A DNA stretch of 64,000 nt from Rhizobium cauense (GCF_019511525.1 NZ_JAEUAT010000006.1:248001-312000), one strand, 5' to 3'. Numbered from the stretch's first letter, positions 44,255 through 54,071 are shown. The notes: generated by a model not told the origin, from the sequence alone. Made by a program: numbers and translations.

Positions 44255-47200
44255 ATGCCGCATGCAGCAGCGTCTACCACCAGGCTCAAAACCGGCTTTG
44301 AGCCAGTCGTGGCATTGCTCCTGGCAAGCACAATCGTCTTCTTTATCGTCACAGGAGCGATTGCCTACTTCAATCTCCATTCGCTGCGCTCGAACAACGA
44401 GCGGATCGTGCATACACACGAGGTGATCGTCGGGCTGGGCCGGCTGCTGTCGAGTATTCAGGACGCGGAAACAGGGCAGCGAGGCTATATTCTCACGGGA
44501 AACGAGCAATACCTCGACCCATATCGGGAGGCACTGGCCGAGGTCCCGAAGCAGATTGCAGAAATTGCTGATCTCACGAAGGACAACCAAAATCAGCAGC
44601 GACGGCTGCCTATGCTAATGCAGCATGTGGATGCCAAGCTTGCGGAATTGAAGACGACAATCGACACTAGACGCAACCAAGGCCTCGAACCTGCCCTTGC
44701 TTTTGTCAACTCTGACCGCGGCAAGATGGAAATGGACGCGCTGCGATCCGAGCTCGCGGCAATGACCCAGGAGGAGTCCAATCTTCGCGCAGAGAGGCTA
44801 ACAGAGATGGACAACGCCTATGATACGGCGTTGATCAGCAGTGTTCTCGCAACAGCCCTTGGCGTTCTTCTGACCATAGCAATTGGTGTCCTCGTCCGCA
44901 GAGCCACCATTGCACGACGTTATGACGAATGGCTCAGAACGGGCCATCTCGGCTTGGCGACTGCAATGATGGGCGACCAGCGGACCGATCAACTCGGCAA
45001 CAGCATCCTTGACTACATGGCCACTTACGCGGGCGCGGTGGCCGGGGCAATTTTCGTGGGCGACAAGGAATGGTATCGGCGGGTATCGACCTATGGCGTG
45101 CCCTCGGGAGCAACGATTCCTGCGCGATTCAGCGGGAGGGAGGGCCTTCTTGGTCAGGCAGCCGCCGAACGCCGGGCGATCTCGGTCAACGACGTTCCGG
45201 ATGGCTATCTCGCCTTCGGATCGGCATTGGGTCGCGATAAGCCGCGGCACTTGCTGATTTCCCCAAGCGTCGTCGACGATGAGGTCAATAGCGTCATCGA
45301 GCTCGGCTTCCTTCGTGCAGCCCCCGAGCATGTACTGAAATTCCTGGAACAAGCGTCGTCCTCTATTGCAACTGCCATTCGTTCCGCGAACTATCGCAGC
45401 GAACTTCAGAACCTGCTCGAAGAGACACAGCGCCAGTCGGAAGAATTGCAGGTCCAAAGCGAGGAATTGCGCGTCTCTAACGAGGAACTTGAGGAACAGG
45501 GCCGTGCCCTAAAGGAATCTCAAGCCCGACTTGAGCAACAGCAGGTAGAACTGGAACAAACGAACTCCCAACTCGAAGAGCAGGCCCAGCAACTAGAGAT
45601 TCAAAAAGACGATCTCGAGCGTGTGAACGCATCTGTAGAACTCAAAGCGCGTGAACTCGAACAGGCAAGCCGTTATAAGTCGGACTTCCTCGCCAACATG
45701 TCGCACGAGCTGAGGACGCCGCTGAACTCGTCCCTTATTCTGGCAAAGTTGCTTGCTGATAACGTTGATGAAAATCTCACCGAGGAACAGGTCAAGTATG
45801 CCCAAACCATCCAGTCTTCCGGAAACGACCTTCTCAACCTCATCAACGATATTCTGGACCTTTCGAAGATCGAGGCGGGACATGTCGAGATAAGACCGGA
45901 GCCCGTGTCGGTTGAGCGGCTGACAAGCAACCTTTTCCAACTGTTCAATCCAGTGGCGGAAAACAAGGGATTGGCGCTCAATATCGAAATTGCGCCGGCC
46001 TCACCTCTTGTCATCGAGACCGATCTGCAGAAGCTCGAACAGGTGCTGAAGAATCTGCTCTCGAATGCCTTCAAGTTTACCGAAAACGGCAGTGTGAGCC
46101 TAGCCTTGGCGCCCGCGGCTGCCGGCCAAGTCGCCTTTTCTGTTCGCGACACAGGCATCGGCATCGCCGAGACCCAGCAGCAGAGTATCTTCGAGGCCTT
46201 CCACCAGGCCGACGGCACGATCAGCCGCAAATATGGCGGGACCGGTCTCGGCCTGTCCATCTCTCGTGAACTGGTTCGCCTGCTTGGTGGTACCATTCAC
46301 CTCGCCAGCCTTGAGGGACAGGGCAGTACATTTACGATCGTCATCCCGCAATCATACGATGCGGCCAAGGTCGCTCCACGAGACGCGGCCAACGTTGTCG
46401 CGCAGGTTATTCCTGCCGAAACGTCGCCAGACGAGCGCCCGTTCCCGCAACTGTCCCAGCACCGCATCGTCGAGGACGATCGCGCAGCTCCCGCAGACGA
46501 CCGGCACCTGCTTTTGGTGATCGAGGACGACGAAAGCTTCGCGACTATCTTGCGTGATCTTGCTCGTGAGATGGGTTTCCGCGCCCTCGTCGGAGGCTCT
46601 GCGCAGGAGGCCCTTTCGTTGGCAAAGCAGTTCATGCCAAGCGCAATTGTGCTTGATGTCGGCCTGCCGGATCAGTCGGGCCTTTCAGTACTCGACCGGC
46701 TGAAACGAGACATCAGAACCAGGCATATCCCGATCCATATTGTCTCGGCCAACGACTATGCTGAGACCGCGTTTTCTCTCGGTGCAGTCGGGTACATGCT
46801 TAAGCCTGTTAAACGGGAGCAACTTGTCGACGTGCTTCAGAAGCTGGAATCGAAGCTATCACAACGAATGCACCGCGTCCTGATCGTCGAAGACAACGAG
46901 ATCCAACGGGAGGCGGTTTCCAAGCTTTTGACCTCCCACGATGTCGAGACAGTGAGCGCCGGCACAGCTGCTGAGTGCCTCAAACTTTTGCGGGAGCAAA
47001 CGTTCGACTGCATCGTACTCGATCTCACACTACCGGACGCATCAGGTTACTCGCTTCTCGAGACAATCAGCAAGGATGGCGACCACTCATTCCCGCCAGT
47101 CATCGTTTACACAGGAAAGGTGTTGTCGGCCGACGACGAGCAGAAGCTCCGGCGTTATTCGAAATCGATCATTATCAAAGGCGCTAAATCTCCCGAGCGG

Positions 47201-47689
47201 CTCCTCGACGAGGTGACCCTCTTCCTGCACCAGGTCGTGTCGGATCTGCCTGACGAGCAGCAGAAAATGATCAGAAAGGCCCGAAATCGCGACGCGCTTC
47301 TGGAGGGACGACGAATTCTTGTCGTCGAGGATGACGTGAGAAATGTCTACGCGCTGACCAACATTCTTGAACCGAGAGGCGCTATAATCCAGATTGCGAG
47401 GAACGGCCAGGAAGCGATCGATGCGCTGTCAAAATCTGCCAGCAATCCGGAGAATGAAATAGATCTCGTCCTCATGGATGTTATGATGCCCGTCATGGAC
47501 GGCCTGACCGCGACCCGCGAGATTCGGAAGAACCCTGCCTGGAAAAAGCTTCCGATCATAACACTGACTGCAAAGGCTATGCCGGACGATCAGCAGCGCT
47601 GTATCGAGGCCGGCGCCAATGATTATATGGCCAAGCCACTCGACGTGGAGAAGCTCCTATCCCTCGTACGCGTATGGATGCCACGGTGA
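44255..47689 (+). CDS. CHASE3-GAF hybrid histidine kinase with three receivers
   Basis: A 1144-residue membrane kinase. Two membrane helices (about 18-40 and 190-213) frame a periplasmic CHASE3 sensor (signature ETGQRGYILTGNEQYLDPY). A GAF-like domain (about 230-380) and a long Glu/Gln-rich coiled coil (about 388-470) follow, then HisKA with His in NMSHELRTPLN (about 483), an intact HATPase (NLLSNAFKFT, DTGIGIA, GTGLGLSI), and three receivers with phosphoacceptor Asp near 799 (IVLDVGLPD), 926 (IVLDLTLPD) and 1075 (VLMDVMMPV). It heads a four-gene operon with CheR, CheB and a second hybrid kinase. The coiled coil with repeated EE and QE pairs is a possible target of the CheR and CheB proteins. 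The signal is unknown. Confidence 0.95.
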   Translation: MPHAAASTTRLKTGFEPVVALLLASTIVFFIVTGAIAYFNLHSLRSNNERIVHTHEVIVGLGRLLSSIQDAETGQRGYILTGNEQYLDPYREALAEVPKQIAEIADLTKDNQNQQRRLPMLMQHVDAKLAELKTTIDTRRNQGLEPALAFVNSDRGKMEMDALRSELAAMTQEESNLRAERLTEMDNAYDTALISSVLATALGVLLTIAIGVLVRRATIARRYDEWLRTGHLGLATAMMGDQRTDQLGNSILDYMATYAGAVAGAIFVGDKEWYRRVSTYGVPSGATIPARFSGREGLLGQAAAERRAISVNDVPDGYLAFGSALGRDKPRHLLISPSVVDDEVNSVIELGFLRAAPEHVLKFLEQASSSIATAIRSANYRSELQNLLEETQRQSEELQVQSEELRVSNEELEEQGRALKESQARLEQQQVELEQTNSQLEEQAQQLEIQKDDLERVNASVELKARELEQASRYKSDFLANMSHELRTPLNSSLILAKLLADNVDENLTEEQVKYAQTIQSSGNDLLNLINDILDLSKIEAGHVEIRPEPVSVERLTSNLFQLFNPVAENKGLALNIEIAPASPLVIETDLQKLEQVLKNLLSNAFKFTENGSVSLALAPAAAGQVAFSVRDTGIGIAETQQQSIFEAFHQADGTISRKYGGTGLGLSISRELVRLLGGTIHLASLEGQGSTFTIVIPQSYDAAKVAPRDAANVVAQVIPAETSPDERPFPQLSQHRIVEDDRAAPADDRHLLLVIEDDESFATILRDLAREMGFRALVGGSAQEALSLAKQFMPSAIVLDVGLPDQSGLSVLDRLKRDIRTRHIPIHIVSANDYAETAFSLGAVGYMLKPVKREQLVDVLQKLESKLSQRMHRVLIVEDNEIQREAVSKLLTSHDVETVSAGTAAECLKLLREQTFDCIVLDLTLPDASGYSLLETISKDGDHSFPPVIVYTGKVLSADDEQKLRRYSKSIIIKGAKSPERLLDEVTLFLHQVVSDLPDEQQKMIRKARNRDALLEGRRILVVEDDVRNVYALTNILEPRGAIIQIARNGQEAIDALSKSASNPENEIDLVLMDVMMPVMDGLTATREIRKNPAWKKLPIITLTAKAMPDDQQRCIEAGANDYMAKPLDVEKLLSLVRVWMPR

Positions 47690-47697
47690 GCGAAGGC

Positions 47698-48525
47698 ATG
47701 GCTAGTCTCAAAATCGAGGACATCGAGATTCGGCTGCTGTTGGAAGCGCTGTTCATGCGCTATCACTACGACTTTCGCAATTACTCGATGAGCTCAATCA
47801 AGCGACGCTTGAAGCAGGCGCGTGAACAGCTTGGATTTTCAACATATTCTGCGCTTCAGGAGCATGTCCTTCATGATCCTTCGATTCTCCCGCGTCTCCT
47901 GGGATACTTGACCGTCCAGGTCAGCGAGATGTTCAGGGACCCGAGCTATTTCATGGCCATTCGGGAAAGCGTCATCCCACACCTTCGAACCTATCCCTCC
48001 TTGAAGGTCTGGATCGCCGGGTGCAGTAGCGGCGAGGAACTTTATTCGATGGCCATCCTCTTCCGCGAGGAGGGCCTCGAAGACCGCACGATCTTTTACG
48101 CTACCGATATCAACCAGGATGCCCTGAACATAGCCGAGGCGGGGATTTACGATCTGAACCGCATCCAGCTTTTTACGGAAAATCACCGGAAATCGGGCGG
48201 AAAACAATCGCTGTCCGACTACTACACTGCCGCATATTCTCACGCGACTTTCGACAGAACTCTTCGCCGGAATGTCGTCTTCTCCGACCACAGCCTGGTC
48301 ACTGATGCCGTGTTCGGAGAGATGAACCTCGTCTCGTGCCGCAACGTGATGATCTACTTCGACCGTCAATTGCAAGACCGCGCAATTGGCTTGTTCAAAG
48401 ACTCGCTGCCCAGAAACGGTTTTTTAGGCCTTGGATCAAAGGAAAGCATCCGTTTCTCCTCGCATTCAAGATCTTTCAAGGAGTTTGTTCGCGAGGAGAA
48501 GATCTACCAGAGGACGGACCAATGA
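47698..48525 (+). CDS. CheR-type methyltransferase
   Basis: About 275 residues. CheR methylates glutamates using S-adenosylmethionine. The N-terminal helical domain (IRLLLEALFMRYHYDFRNYS...) and the catalytic domain with the SAM motif VWIAGCSSGEELYS (about 95-110) and ATDINQDALNIAEAGIY are complete, and NLVSCRNVMIYFD is the standard family segment. There is no TPR or PAS extension. Start: I chose ATG 47698; ATG 47674 would overlap the kinase end. Its stop overlaps the CheB start by ATGA. No chemoreceptor gene is nearby, so its substrate may be the hybrid kinase. Confidence 0.93.
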   Translation: MASLKIEDIEIRLLLEALFMRYHYDFRNYSMSSIKRRLKQAREQLGFSTYSALQEHVLHDPSILPRLLGYLTVQVSEMFRDPSYFMAIRESVIPHLRTYPSLKVWIAGCSSGEELYSMAILFREEGLEDRTIFYATDINQDALNIAEAGIYDLNRIQLFTENHRKSGGKQSLSDYYTAAYSHATFDRTLRRNVVFSDHSLVTDAVFGEMNLVSCRNVMIYFDRQLQDRAIGLFKDSLPRNGFLGLGSKESIRFSSHSRSFKEFVREEKIYQRTDQ

Positions 48526-49088
48526 GCGGCCGGCGCCACGAAGCCATCGTAATCGGTGCGTCAGCTGGTGCCCTGGAGGCACTATCGCTGATTTTGCCCG
48601 CCCTTCCGGCCGACTTTCCCCTGCCGATATTCGTTGTAGTGCACGTGCCACCCGACAAGAGGAGCATTCTTTCGGAGCTTTTTCGCGCTAAGTGCGCGAT
48701 AGACGTTCAGGAAGCCGAAGACAAGGAACCTATCAAGGCTGGGACGGCATTCTTTGCCCCTCCCGGTTATCACCTGCTCGTCGAAGATACGAACTCCCTG
48801 TCGCTGTCGACCGAGGAACCGATCATGTTTTCGCGCCCGTCGATCGATATCTTGTTTGAAACGGCCGCCGACGTTTACGGCTCCAAGCTGATAGCGATTG
48901 TGTTGACCGGAGCAAACTACGATGGAGCGGCGGGATTGCGCGCCGTTGTCGAGGCCGGTGGTACCGGGCTCGTCCAAAACCCACGTGAGGCCTTTGCCTC
49001 AGCCATGCCCGAAGCGGCAATCGCAGCCTGCCCGGACGTCAAAGTCATGTCGCTGGCTGAAATCGCAGAATACTTGAAGAAGGTGTAG
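48522..49088 (+). CDS. CheB-type methylesterase without receiver
   Basis: A 188-residue methylesterase domain alone. The catalytic triad is visible: Ser in IGASAGALEAL (near 14), His in VVVHVPPDK (near 41) and Asp in LTGANYDGAAG (near 135). Classical CheB has an N-terminal receiver that restrains it. This one has none and may be constantly active or controlled by partners such as the receivers of the neighbouring kinases. It overlaps CheR by ATGA and ends six bases before the next hybrid kinase. Confidence 0.93.
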   Translation: MSGRRHEAIVIGASAGALEALSLILPALPADFPLPIFVVVHVPPDKRSILSELFRAKCAIDVQEAEDKEPIKAGTAFFAPPGYHLLVEDTNSLSLSTEEPIMFSRPSIDILFETAADVYGSKLIAIVLTGANYDGAAGLRAVVEAGGTGLVQNPREAFASAMPEAAIAACPDVKVMSLAEIAEYLKKV

Positions 49089-49093
49089 TGCCC

Positions 49094-50656
49094 ATGGACC
49101 CCGTGTCCTTTCTACTGGTTGACGACCTCGAAGAGAACCTCATATCGCTTGAAGCGCTCCTGCGCCGCGATGGACTGAGGCTTTTGAAAGCCCGGTCGGG
49201 GGATGAGGCCCTCGAACTCCTTCTGAAGCATGACGTCGCTCTTGCCCTCATTGACGTGCAGATGCCTGGCATGAACGGCTTTGAGCTTGCGGAACTGATG
49301 CGAGGCAACGAACGCTCGCGTCGTGTTCCGATCATTTTCGTGACAGCTGGAAGTCCGGATCGCAGCTGGCGCTTTCAGGGATATGAAGCAGGTGCTGTCG
49401 ATTTTATCCACAAGCCGATCGAAGCAGACATCCTACGTAGCAAGGCGGATGTGTTCTTTGATCTCTACAGGCAACGCCAGCAACTCGCAATGCAACGGGA
49501 TGAACTGGAGGCGCAGGCAAAGGCGCTGAAAGAATCCGATCAAAGGAAGGATATTTTTCTTGCAACGCTTGCGCACGAACTGCGCAACCCCCTCACCCCG
49601 CTCCGCCACGGCCTCGACATTCTGAAGCGAAATCCCGACACGGCCGAGGCAGAAAAGATCCGTGCGACGATGGATCGCCAGCTTTCGCATCTCGTGCGGT
49701 TGATCGACGATCTGCTCGATGTTTCCCGAGTAAGCCAGGGTAAGATCGAGCTCAGAAAGGAACGCCTCAAGGTGCAGGACGTTGTCACCGCCGCGATCGA
49801 AGGCAGCCGGCCGGCAATCGATGCGGCGAAGCATACGCTCAGTATCGATCTTCCAAGCGAACTTCTCTTGGTCGAGGGCGATCCAGCGCGGCTTTCACAA
49901 GTCGTTGGCAACCTCTTGAACAATGCCACGAAGTATACGCCCGACGGAGGGCGTATCGAAGTATCAGCCCACGCTGAGGGAGGGGATGTTGTCATTGCGG
50001 TATCAGATAATGGGATCGGCATTCCCGAAGGCATGCGATCAAAGGTGTTCCAACTCTTCACGCAGGTGGATGATCACCTCAACCGGTCCCAAGGTGGCCT
50101 GGGCATTGGCCTGGCCCTCGTCAGCCAACTCGTAGCCCTGCATGGCGGGCGCATCGAGACCTCAACACCTTCAACGGGCGCCGGCACTTCATTTGTCATC
50201 CGGCTTCCGATGCTCGTCGCTACGGAAGCTGCGAACAATATCTCAAGGGCATCGAACGAACCTCAGCCGGGAACAGCCCTCAAGGTTCTGGTTGTCGACG
50301 ATAACGTCGACGTCGCCCAAGTTGTCGGTTGGATGCTCGAAGAGGTCGGACACGAGTATCACCTCGTTCACGACGGAAGAGAAGCGTTGGCGGAAGCCCG
50401 GTTGTTCCGTCCAGATGTCGTGCTTCTCGACATCGGCCTGCCGTTCGTGGATGGATACGAGGTGTGCCGAGCGTTTCGCGCGGACGAGGAATTTCAGGAC
50501 GTACCAATCATTGCGCAGACGGGGTGGGGACAGAGCAAGGATAAGGAGCTCGCCGCTGCCGCGGGGTTTAACGAGCATCTCACCAAGCCCGTCGACCTTG
50601 ACGACCTCAGCAGGGTTATTTCCGACGTCGTTCAGCAAAGGGCCAATGAAAGCTAA
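49094..50656 (+). CDS. receiver-kinase-receiver hybrid histidine kinase
   Basis: About 520 residues and soluble. N-terminal receiver with DD pair in FLLVDDLEEN and Asp in ALIDVQMPGMNG (near 54), a coiled linker, HisKA with His in TLAHELRNPLTP (near 160), intact HATPase (NLLNNATKYT, DNGIGIPE, GLGIGLAL) and a C-terminal receiver with Asp in VLLDIGLPFVDG (near 448). The plan lets it take phosphate from the CHASE3 kinase at one end and pass it on at the other. Last gene of the signalling operon. ATG 49094 and GTG 49088 are both possible starts. Confidence 0.93.
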   Translation: MDPVSFLLVDDLEENLISLEALLRRDGLRLLKARSGDEALELLLKHDVALALIDVQMPGMNGFELAELMRGNERSRRVPIIFVTAGSPDRSWRFQGYEAGAVDFIHKPIEADILRSKADVFFDLYRQRQQLAMQRDELEAQAKALKESDQRKDIFLATLAHELRNPLTPLRHGLDILKRNPDTAEAEKIRATMDRQLSHLVRLIDDLLDVSRVSQGKIELRKERLKVQDVVTAAIEGSRPAIDAAKHTLSIDLPSELLLVEGDPARLSQVVGNLLNNATKYTPDGGRIEVSAHAEGGDVVIAVSDNGIGIPEGMRSKVFQLFTQVDDHLNRSQGGLGIGLALVSQLVALHGGRIETSTPSTGAGTSFVIRLPMLVATEAANNISRASNEPQPGTALKVLVVDDNVDVAQVVGWMLEEVGHEYHLVHDGREALAEARLFRPDVVLLDIGLPFVDGYEVCRAFRADEEFQDVPIIAQTGWGQSKDKELAAAAGFNEHLTKPVDLDDLSRVISDVVQQRANES

Positions 50657-50835
50657 ACAACACCGTCGTGACGGAGTACCGCGGGCAAATAATCTGATCG
50701 AGCGGCTGCAATCCTGCTTTGCTTCGCACCTAGCTCTTCATCTTGCGCCGTACCGTACCCCTGGCAACCACTCCCGCGACGTTGCATCAGTTGCAACGTA
50801 GATAACTCTATGAGTCCTACAAAGGCCGTCCGGAA

Positions 50836-50865
50836 TGATCCAACCGCGCGAGCTTCTCGTAATCT
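50836..50865 (+). promoter_or_regulatory. ECF11/RpoE-ChrR-type promoter of the DUF3833 operon
   Basis: TGATCC (50836-50841), 18 bases, then TAATCT (50860-50865). The ChrR-controlled RpoE of Rhodobacter uses TGATCC and TAAGA-like elements as I recall. The same arrangement, including CG before TA, precedes the sigma gene. Confidence 0.55.
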
Positions 50866-50895
50866 ACGCAGATAATGAGAGCGAGCGAACGAGCC

Positions 50896-51285
50896 ATGTT
50901 CCGGACCGCAATAGCGATCGCAGTTGTGTGCACGGTTACAGCTTCAGAGGCTGCCGCGGAGCGATACAGAGCAAACGAGATCAAAGAGGAGGTCGTCGGC
51001 AGGCGCATCTTCCTTGCAGCTCCGCTCGGCGGGGAATTCCCACTTAATTATCGAACGACTGGCAGCGTCGACGGGGACGGCGAAGCCCTAGGTCTCGGGC
51101 GTTTTGTCAAACCAAAAGACACCGGCACTTGGTGGATACAGTCTGACCGCCTCTGCCAGCGGTTTCGCACTTGGTACGACGGTCGCTCGATGTGTTTCGA
51201 ACTCTATCGGGTCGACCAAAAGAGATTGAAGTGGATCCGGGACGACGGAAAGACGGGTATCGCGCGAATAGGTCCCGAGCTTTGA
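50896..51285 (+). CDS. exported small protein, DUF995-like
   Basis: A 129-residue protein with a signal peptide (MFRTAIAIAVVCTVTASEAAAE). The mature part has a GTWW segment followed by SDRLCQRFRTW and a second Cys in MCFELYRVD, the order seen in small periplasmic proteins of DUF995 type (GtW...ddrLC..w......C). The two cysteines may form a disulfide. It follows the ECF11-type promoter by 30 bases and is first of a plus-strand run with DUF3833, MFS and SDR genes. Start: ATG 50896 rather than 50875, to keep the signal peptide standard. Confidence 0.7.
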   Translation: MFRTAIAIAVVCTVTASEAAAERYRANEIKEEVVGRRIFLAAPLGGEFPLNYRTTGSVDGDGEALGLGRFVKPKDTGTWWIQSDRLCQRFRTWYDGRSMCFELYRVDQKRLKWIRDDGKTGIARIGPEL

Positions 51286-51351
51286 TGTGGAAGCCAAAGG
51301 AGGCCGCGAATTGGAGCTTATGCCGCGCAATCGATTTGACGGAGGAAATGC

Positions 51352-51855
51352 ATGCGCATCTTCAGCGTTTTTCTTACGGTCCTCGCCATGACCCTTGCAC
51401 TACTTGCACCAGCGGTCGCCAGGTCCTTTTCGCTTGAAAATTTCTTTACAGGCAGGTCGAGTGCCGAGGGAAGCTTTCGAAGCATCACCGGGGTTAAAAG
51501 GACATTCGAAGTCCAGTTGGTCGGAAAATGGGACGGCCGCACCCTGACGCTCAGGGAAGATTTCAGGTTCGATGACGGCAGTCGAGATCGCAAGACGTGG
51601 CGGTTCATAAAGGATGGACCCGGCAGATACAGGGGTACGCGCGAGGACGTGATTGGAGAGACGCAGGTGCGGATTAAAGATAATGTCGCGCGCTTCAGCT
51701 ATCTGGTCTTCCTCGACTCAAAAAACCGCAAGAACAAAGTTCGCTTTCACGACACCATGACATTGAACAACGACGGTCGTGTCCTCAATACCGCCTATGT
51801 GACGAAATTCGGATGGCCGGTTGCCTGGACGCGTGTCGAATTCAGGAGACAGTGA
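51352..51855 (+). CDS. DUF3833-family lipid/stress protein
   Basis: A 167-residue protein with a signal peptide (MRIFSVFLTVLAMTLALLAPAVA) and the DUF3833 opening FSLENFFTGRSSAEGSF (family: dFF.G...A.G.f). The rest is a beta-rich lipocalin-like chain (WDGRTLTLREDFRFDDG, TWRFIKDGPGRYRGT). No lipobox cysteine is present. DUF3833 genes occur in the ChrR-RpoE singlet-oxygen regulon of Rhodobacter and next to cyclopropane-fatty-acid-type methylases. GGAGG precedes the ATG. Confidence 0.88.
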   Translation: MRIFSVFLTVLAMTLALLAPAVARSFSLENFFTGRSSAEGSFRSITGVKRTFEVQLVGKWDGRTLTLREDFRFDDGSRDRKTWRFIKDGPGRYRGTREDVIGETQVRIKDNVARFSYLVFLDSKNRKNKVRFHDTMTLNNDGRVLNTAYVTKFGWPVAWTRVEFRRQ

Positions 51856-51858
51856 CTG

Positions 51859-53187
51859 ATGGGGAAAGTGTCTGGCAGACGAACATCCAGGTCACACTCT
51901 TCGACGCTCATCCTCTATGCGCTTCCAGCTTTCCCGTTGGCGGCCCTTGCGCTGCCGCTTTTCGTCATCGTTCCGACGTTTTACTCCGAAGTGATGGGAC
52001 TACCGGTCGCGGCCGTCGGCGGCGCATTTTTTGCCATTCGCCTTCTTGATGCAGCGAGCGATCCGATATTCGGCTGGCTTGCCGACCGGTGGAATGGTTC
52101 GGGCGGTCGTCGGCGTGGCTTTTTTATTGCGTCAATCCCCCTAACCGCGGGCGCCGCGTTCATGATGTTCTGGCCGCCTCAAACGATCGGGCTTGGTTAT
52201 CTGCTTGTATGGGGTGGGCTTTTGTCACTTGGCTTTACCTGGTCCTCTCTGCCCTACACCGCCTGGGGAGCAGAACTCTCAAACGACTATGCCGAGCGGA
52301 CACGCATTGCAGCTTTCCGTGAAGGCGCGACGCTTATCGGAACTTTATTGGCCATCAGCCTCCCCTTCGCTGTAGGGACGGCTGGGGCAAATAGCGCCGA
52401 TGGGCTAAAGGCGGTAGCCGTTCTTGTCGCGGTCTTGCTTCCGTTCACAGGGCTCATGGCCTTCGTTTTCGTCCCCGAACCCGTCAATCGGTCGACGCGG
52501 GAGTTTGGCCTGATGCAAAGCCTGGTTTTCATGTCGAAGAACAGGCCGTTCCTGCGTCTAATCGCCGCTTTTCTTTTAAATGGATTTGCGAACGCAATCC
52601 CAGCTACTTTGTTTCTTTACTTTGTGTCGGAGCGTCTGGGAGCTCCGGATTGGCGCGGCCCGTTTCTCCTACTCTATTTCGCATGCGCAGTTCTTGGCGT
52701 ACCGCTCGCAGTAACGGCCGCCAGGCGCTGGAGCAAGCACAAGGCCTGGAGCGGCGCTATGCTGGTGACGTGCTCAATCTTTGCGGTATCAGGATTTCTC
52801 GGCGACGGAGACCTGGTCGCCTTTGGTGCGATATGCGTGTGCACCGGTTTTCTGCTCGGCTTCGACCTTGTCCTGCCCCCATCCATGCAGGCAGACGTAA
52901 TCGACAACGACACAGCAGTCTCAGGCTCTCAGCGTTCCGGCATGTATTTCGCGGCGTGGGCACTTGCCACGAAGCTCTCTCTGGCGACAGCCGTCGGGGT
53001 GACGTTTCCCATGCTCAGCCTGCTCGGCTTCGACCCGGCTCAAGATCGTTCGTCGCCCGACGCTCTCAAGGGTCTTTCGATGCTTTACGCTTGGGCGCCG
53101 ATCGTCCCGAAGCTCGCAGCAATCGGGCTCATGTGGGGCTTTCCGATCGATCGTGTGGCCCAACGAGAGCTTATTGGCCGGACTTGA
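51859..53187 (+). CDS. MFS transporter, GPH/MelB-like (MFS_2)
   Basis: A 442-residue inner-membrane protein with about 12 hydrophobic segments. The family motif LLDAASDPIFGWLADRW (about 61-77) and the Tyr/Trp/Ala segment SSLPYTAWGAELSNDYAERTRI place it in the MFS_2 group of sodium or proton symporters. In the ChrR regulons its equivalents lie beside SDR and lipid genes and their substrate is unknown. AGGAGAC precedes the ATG, which is three bases after the DUF3833 stop. Confidence 0.9.
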   Translation: MGKVSGRRTSRSHSSTLILYALPAFPLAALALPLFVIVPTFYSEVMGLPVAAVGGAFFAIRLLDAASDPIFGWLADRWNGSGGRRRGFFIASIPLTAGAAFMMFWPPQTIGLGYLLVWGGLLSLGFTWSSLPYTAWGAELSNDYAERTRIAAFREGATLIGTLLAISLPFAVGTAGANSADGLKAVAVLVAVLLPFTGLMAFVFVPEPVNRSTREFGLMQSLVFMSKNRPFLRLIAAFLLNGFANAIPATLFLYFVSERLGAPDWRGPFLLLYFACAVLGVPLAVTAARRWSKHKAWSGAMLVTCSIFAVSGFLGDGDLVAFGAICVCTGFLLGFDLVLPPSMQADVIDNDTAVSGSQRSGMYFAAWALATKLSLATAVGVTFPMLSLLGFDPAQDRSSPDALKGLSMLYAWAPIVPKLAAIGLMWGFPIDRVAQRELIGRT

Positions 53188-53258
53188 CGGTATTGCGCTC
53201 GTGTGCGGCTGCCAGGTTGGTTACCCGTCTTCACCATCGCCCACTGAGGTAGGTTTCC

Positions 53259-54065
53259 ATGACTATCGGTCGCGTTTCGATCAACAATCACGCCGTCCAC
53301 GAGACGGATTGCCGAAAGGTAGCGTGGATCACCGGCGCAAGCTCCGGCATCGGGAAATCGCTTGCAATCCGTTTGGCACTTGACGGCTGGACCGTCGCCG
53401 TAAGCGCGCGCAACTCGCTGGAGCTCGATACTCTCGCACAATCGCTGGAGTACAACATCCATTCTTTTCCCCTCGATGTGACCAACCGCGAAGCGACAGA
53501 AATCACCGTACGCGACATAGAAATGCGCCTGGGTCCGATTTCCCTTGCGGTCTTCGGCGCAGGAACTTACCGACGCGATAGCCTGTCGACCTTCGACGCC
53601 GCGGCGATCGGAGAGATGGTCGGGCTCAACATCATGGGAACCGTGAACTGTTTGCAGGCGATCATGCCAGCAATGACCGCGCGCCGGTCGGGTCGGATTG
53701 CAGTCATGGCATCTGTGGCAGGCTACACCGGTCTTCCCGGTGCCGCGGGCTACGGCGCGACGAAAGCCGCCTTGATCAACATGTGCGAAGCCCTTTATCC
53801 CGAACTTGAACGGCAAGGCGTTCAGATGACAATCATCAATCCAGGATTTGTCGACACGCCTTTGACGCGTCAGAATGACTTTCCAATGCCGTTCCTGATC
53901 TCTTCGGAAAGTGCGGCGGAATACATCATGCGCGGGCTTCAGCGGGGGAAGTTCGAGATCGCTTTCCCGTGGAGGATGAAAATGGCCTTGAAGCTATTGA
54001 AGGCGCTTCCTCCAAGCCTGCGGTTCGCCTTGACGCGCCGCATGTTGCGTGAGGACCACACCTGA
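53259..54065 (+). CDS. short-chain dehydrogenase/reductase
   Basis: A 268-residue SDR. The NAD(P) motif TGASSGIG is at about 25-32, the NAG-like motif appears as FGAGTY, Ser in MASVAGY and the catalytic Tyr/Lys pair in YGATKAAL. It is soluble, with a basic C-terminus (RFALTRRMLRED). An SDR of this kind is part of the ChrR-RpoE regulon in Rhodobacter. It converges with the lipid-methylase gene, whose stop is only seven bases away. Confidence 0.9.
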   Translation: MTIGRVSINNHAVHETDCRKVAWITGASSGIGKSLAIRLALDGWTVAVSARNSLELDTLAQSLEYNIHSFPLDVTNREATEITVRDIEMRLGPISLAVFGAGTYRRDSLSTFDAAAIGEMVGLNIMGTVNCLQAIMPAMTARRSGRIAVMASVAGYTGLPGAAGYGATKAALINMCEALYPELERQGVQMTIINPGFVDTPLTRQNDFPMPFLISSESAAEYIMRGLQRGKFEIAFPWRMKMALKLLKALPPSLRFALTRRMLREDHT

Positions 54066-54071
54066 CCTCCG

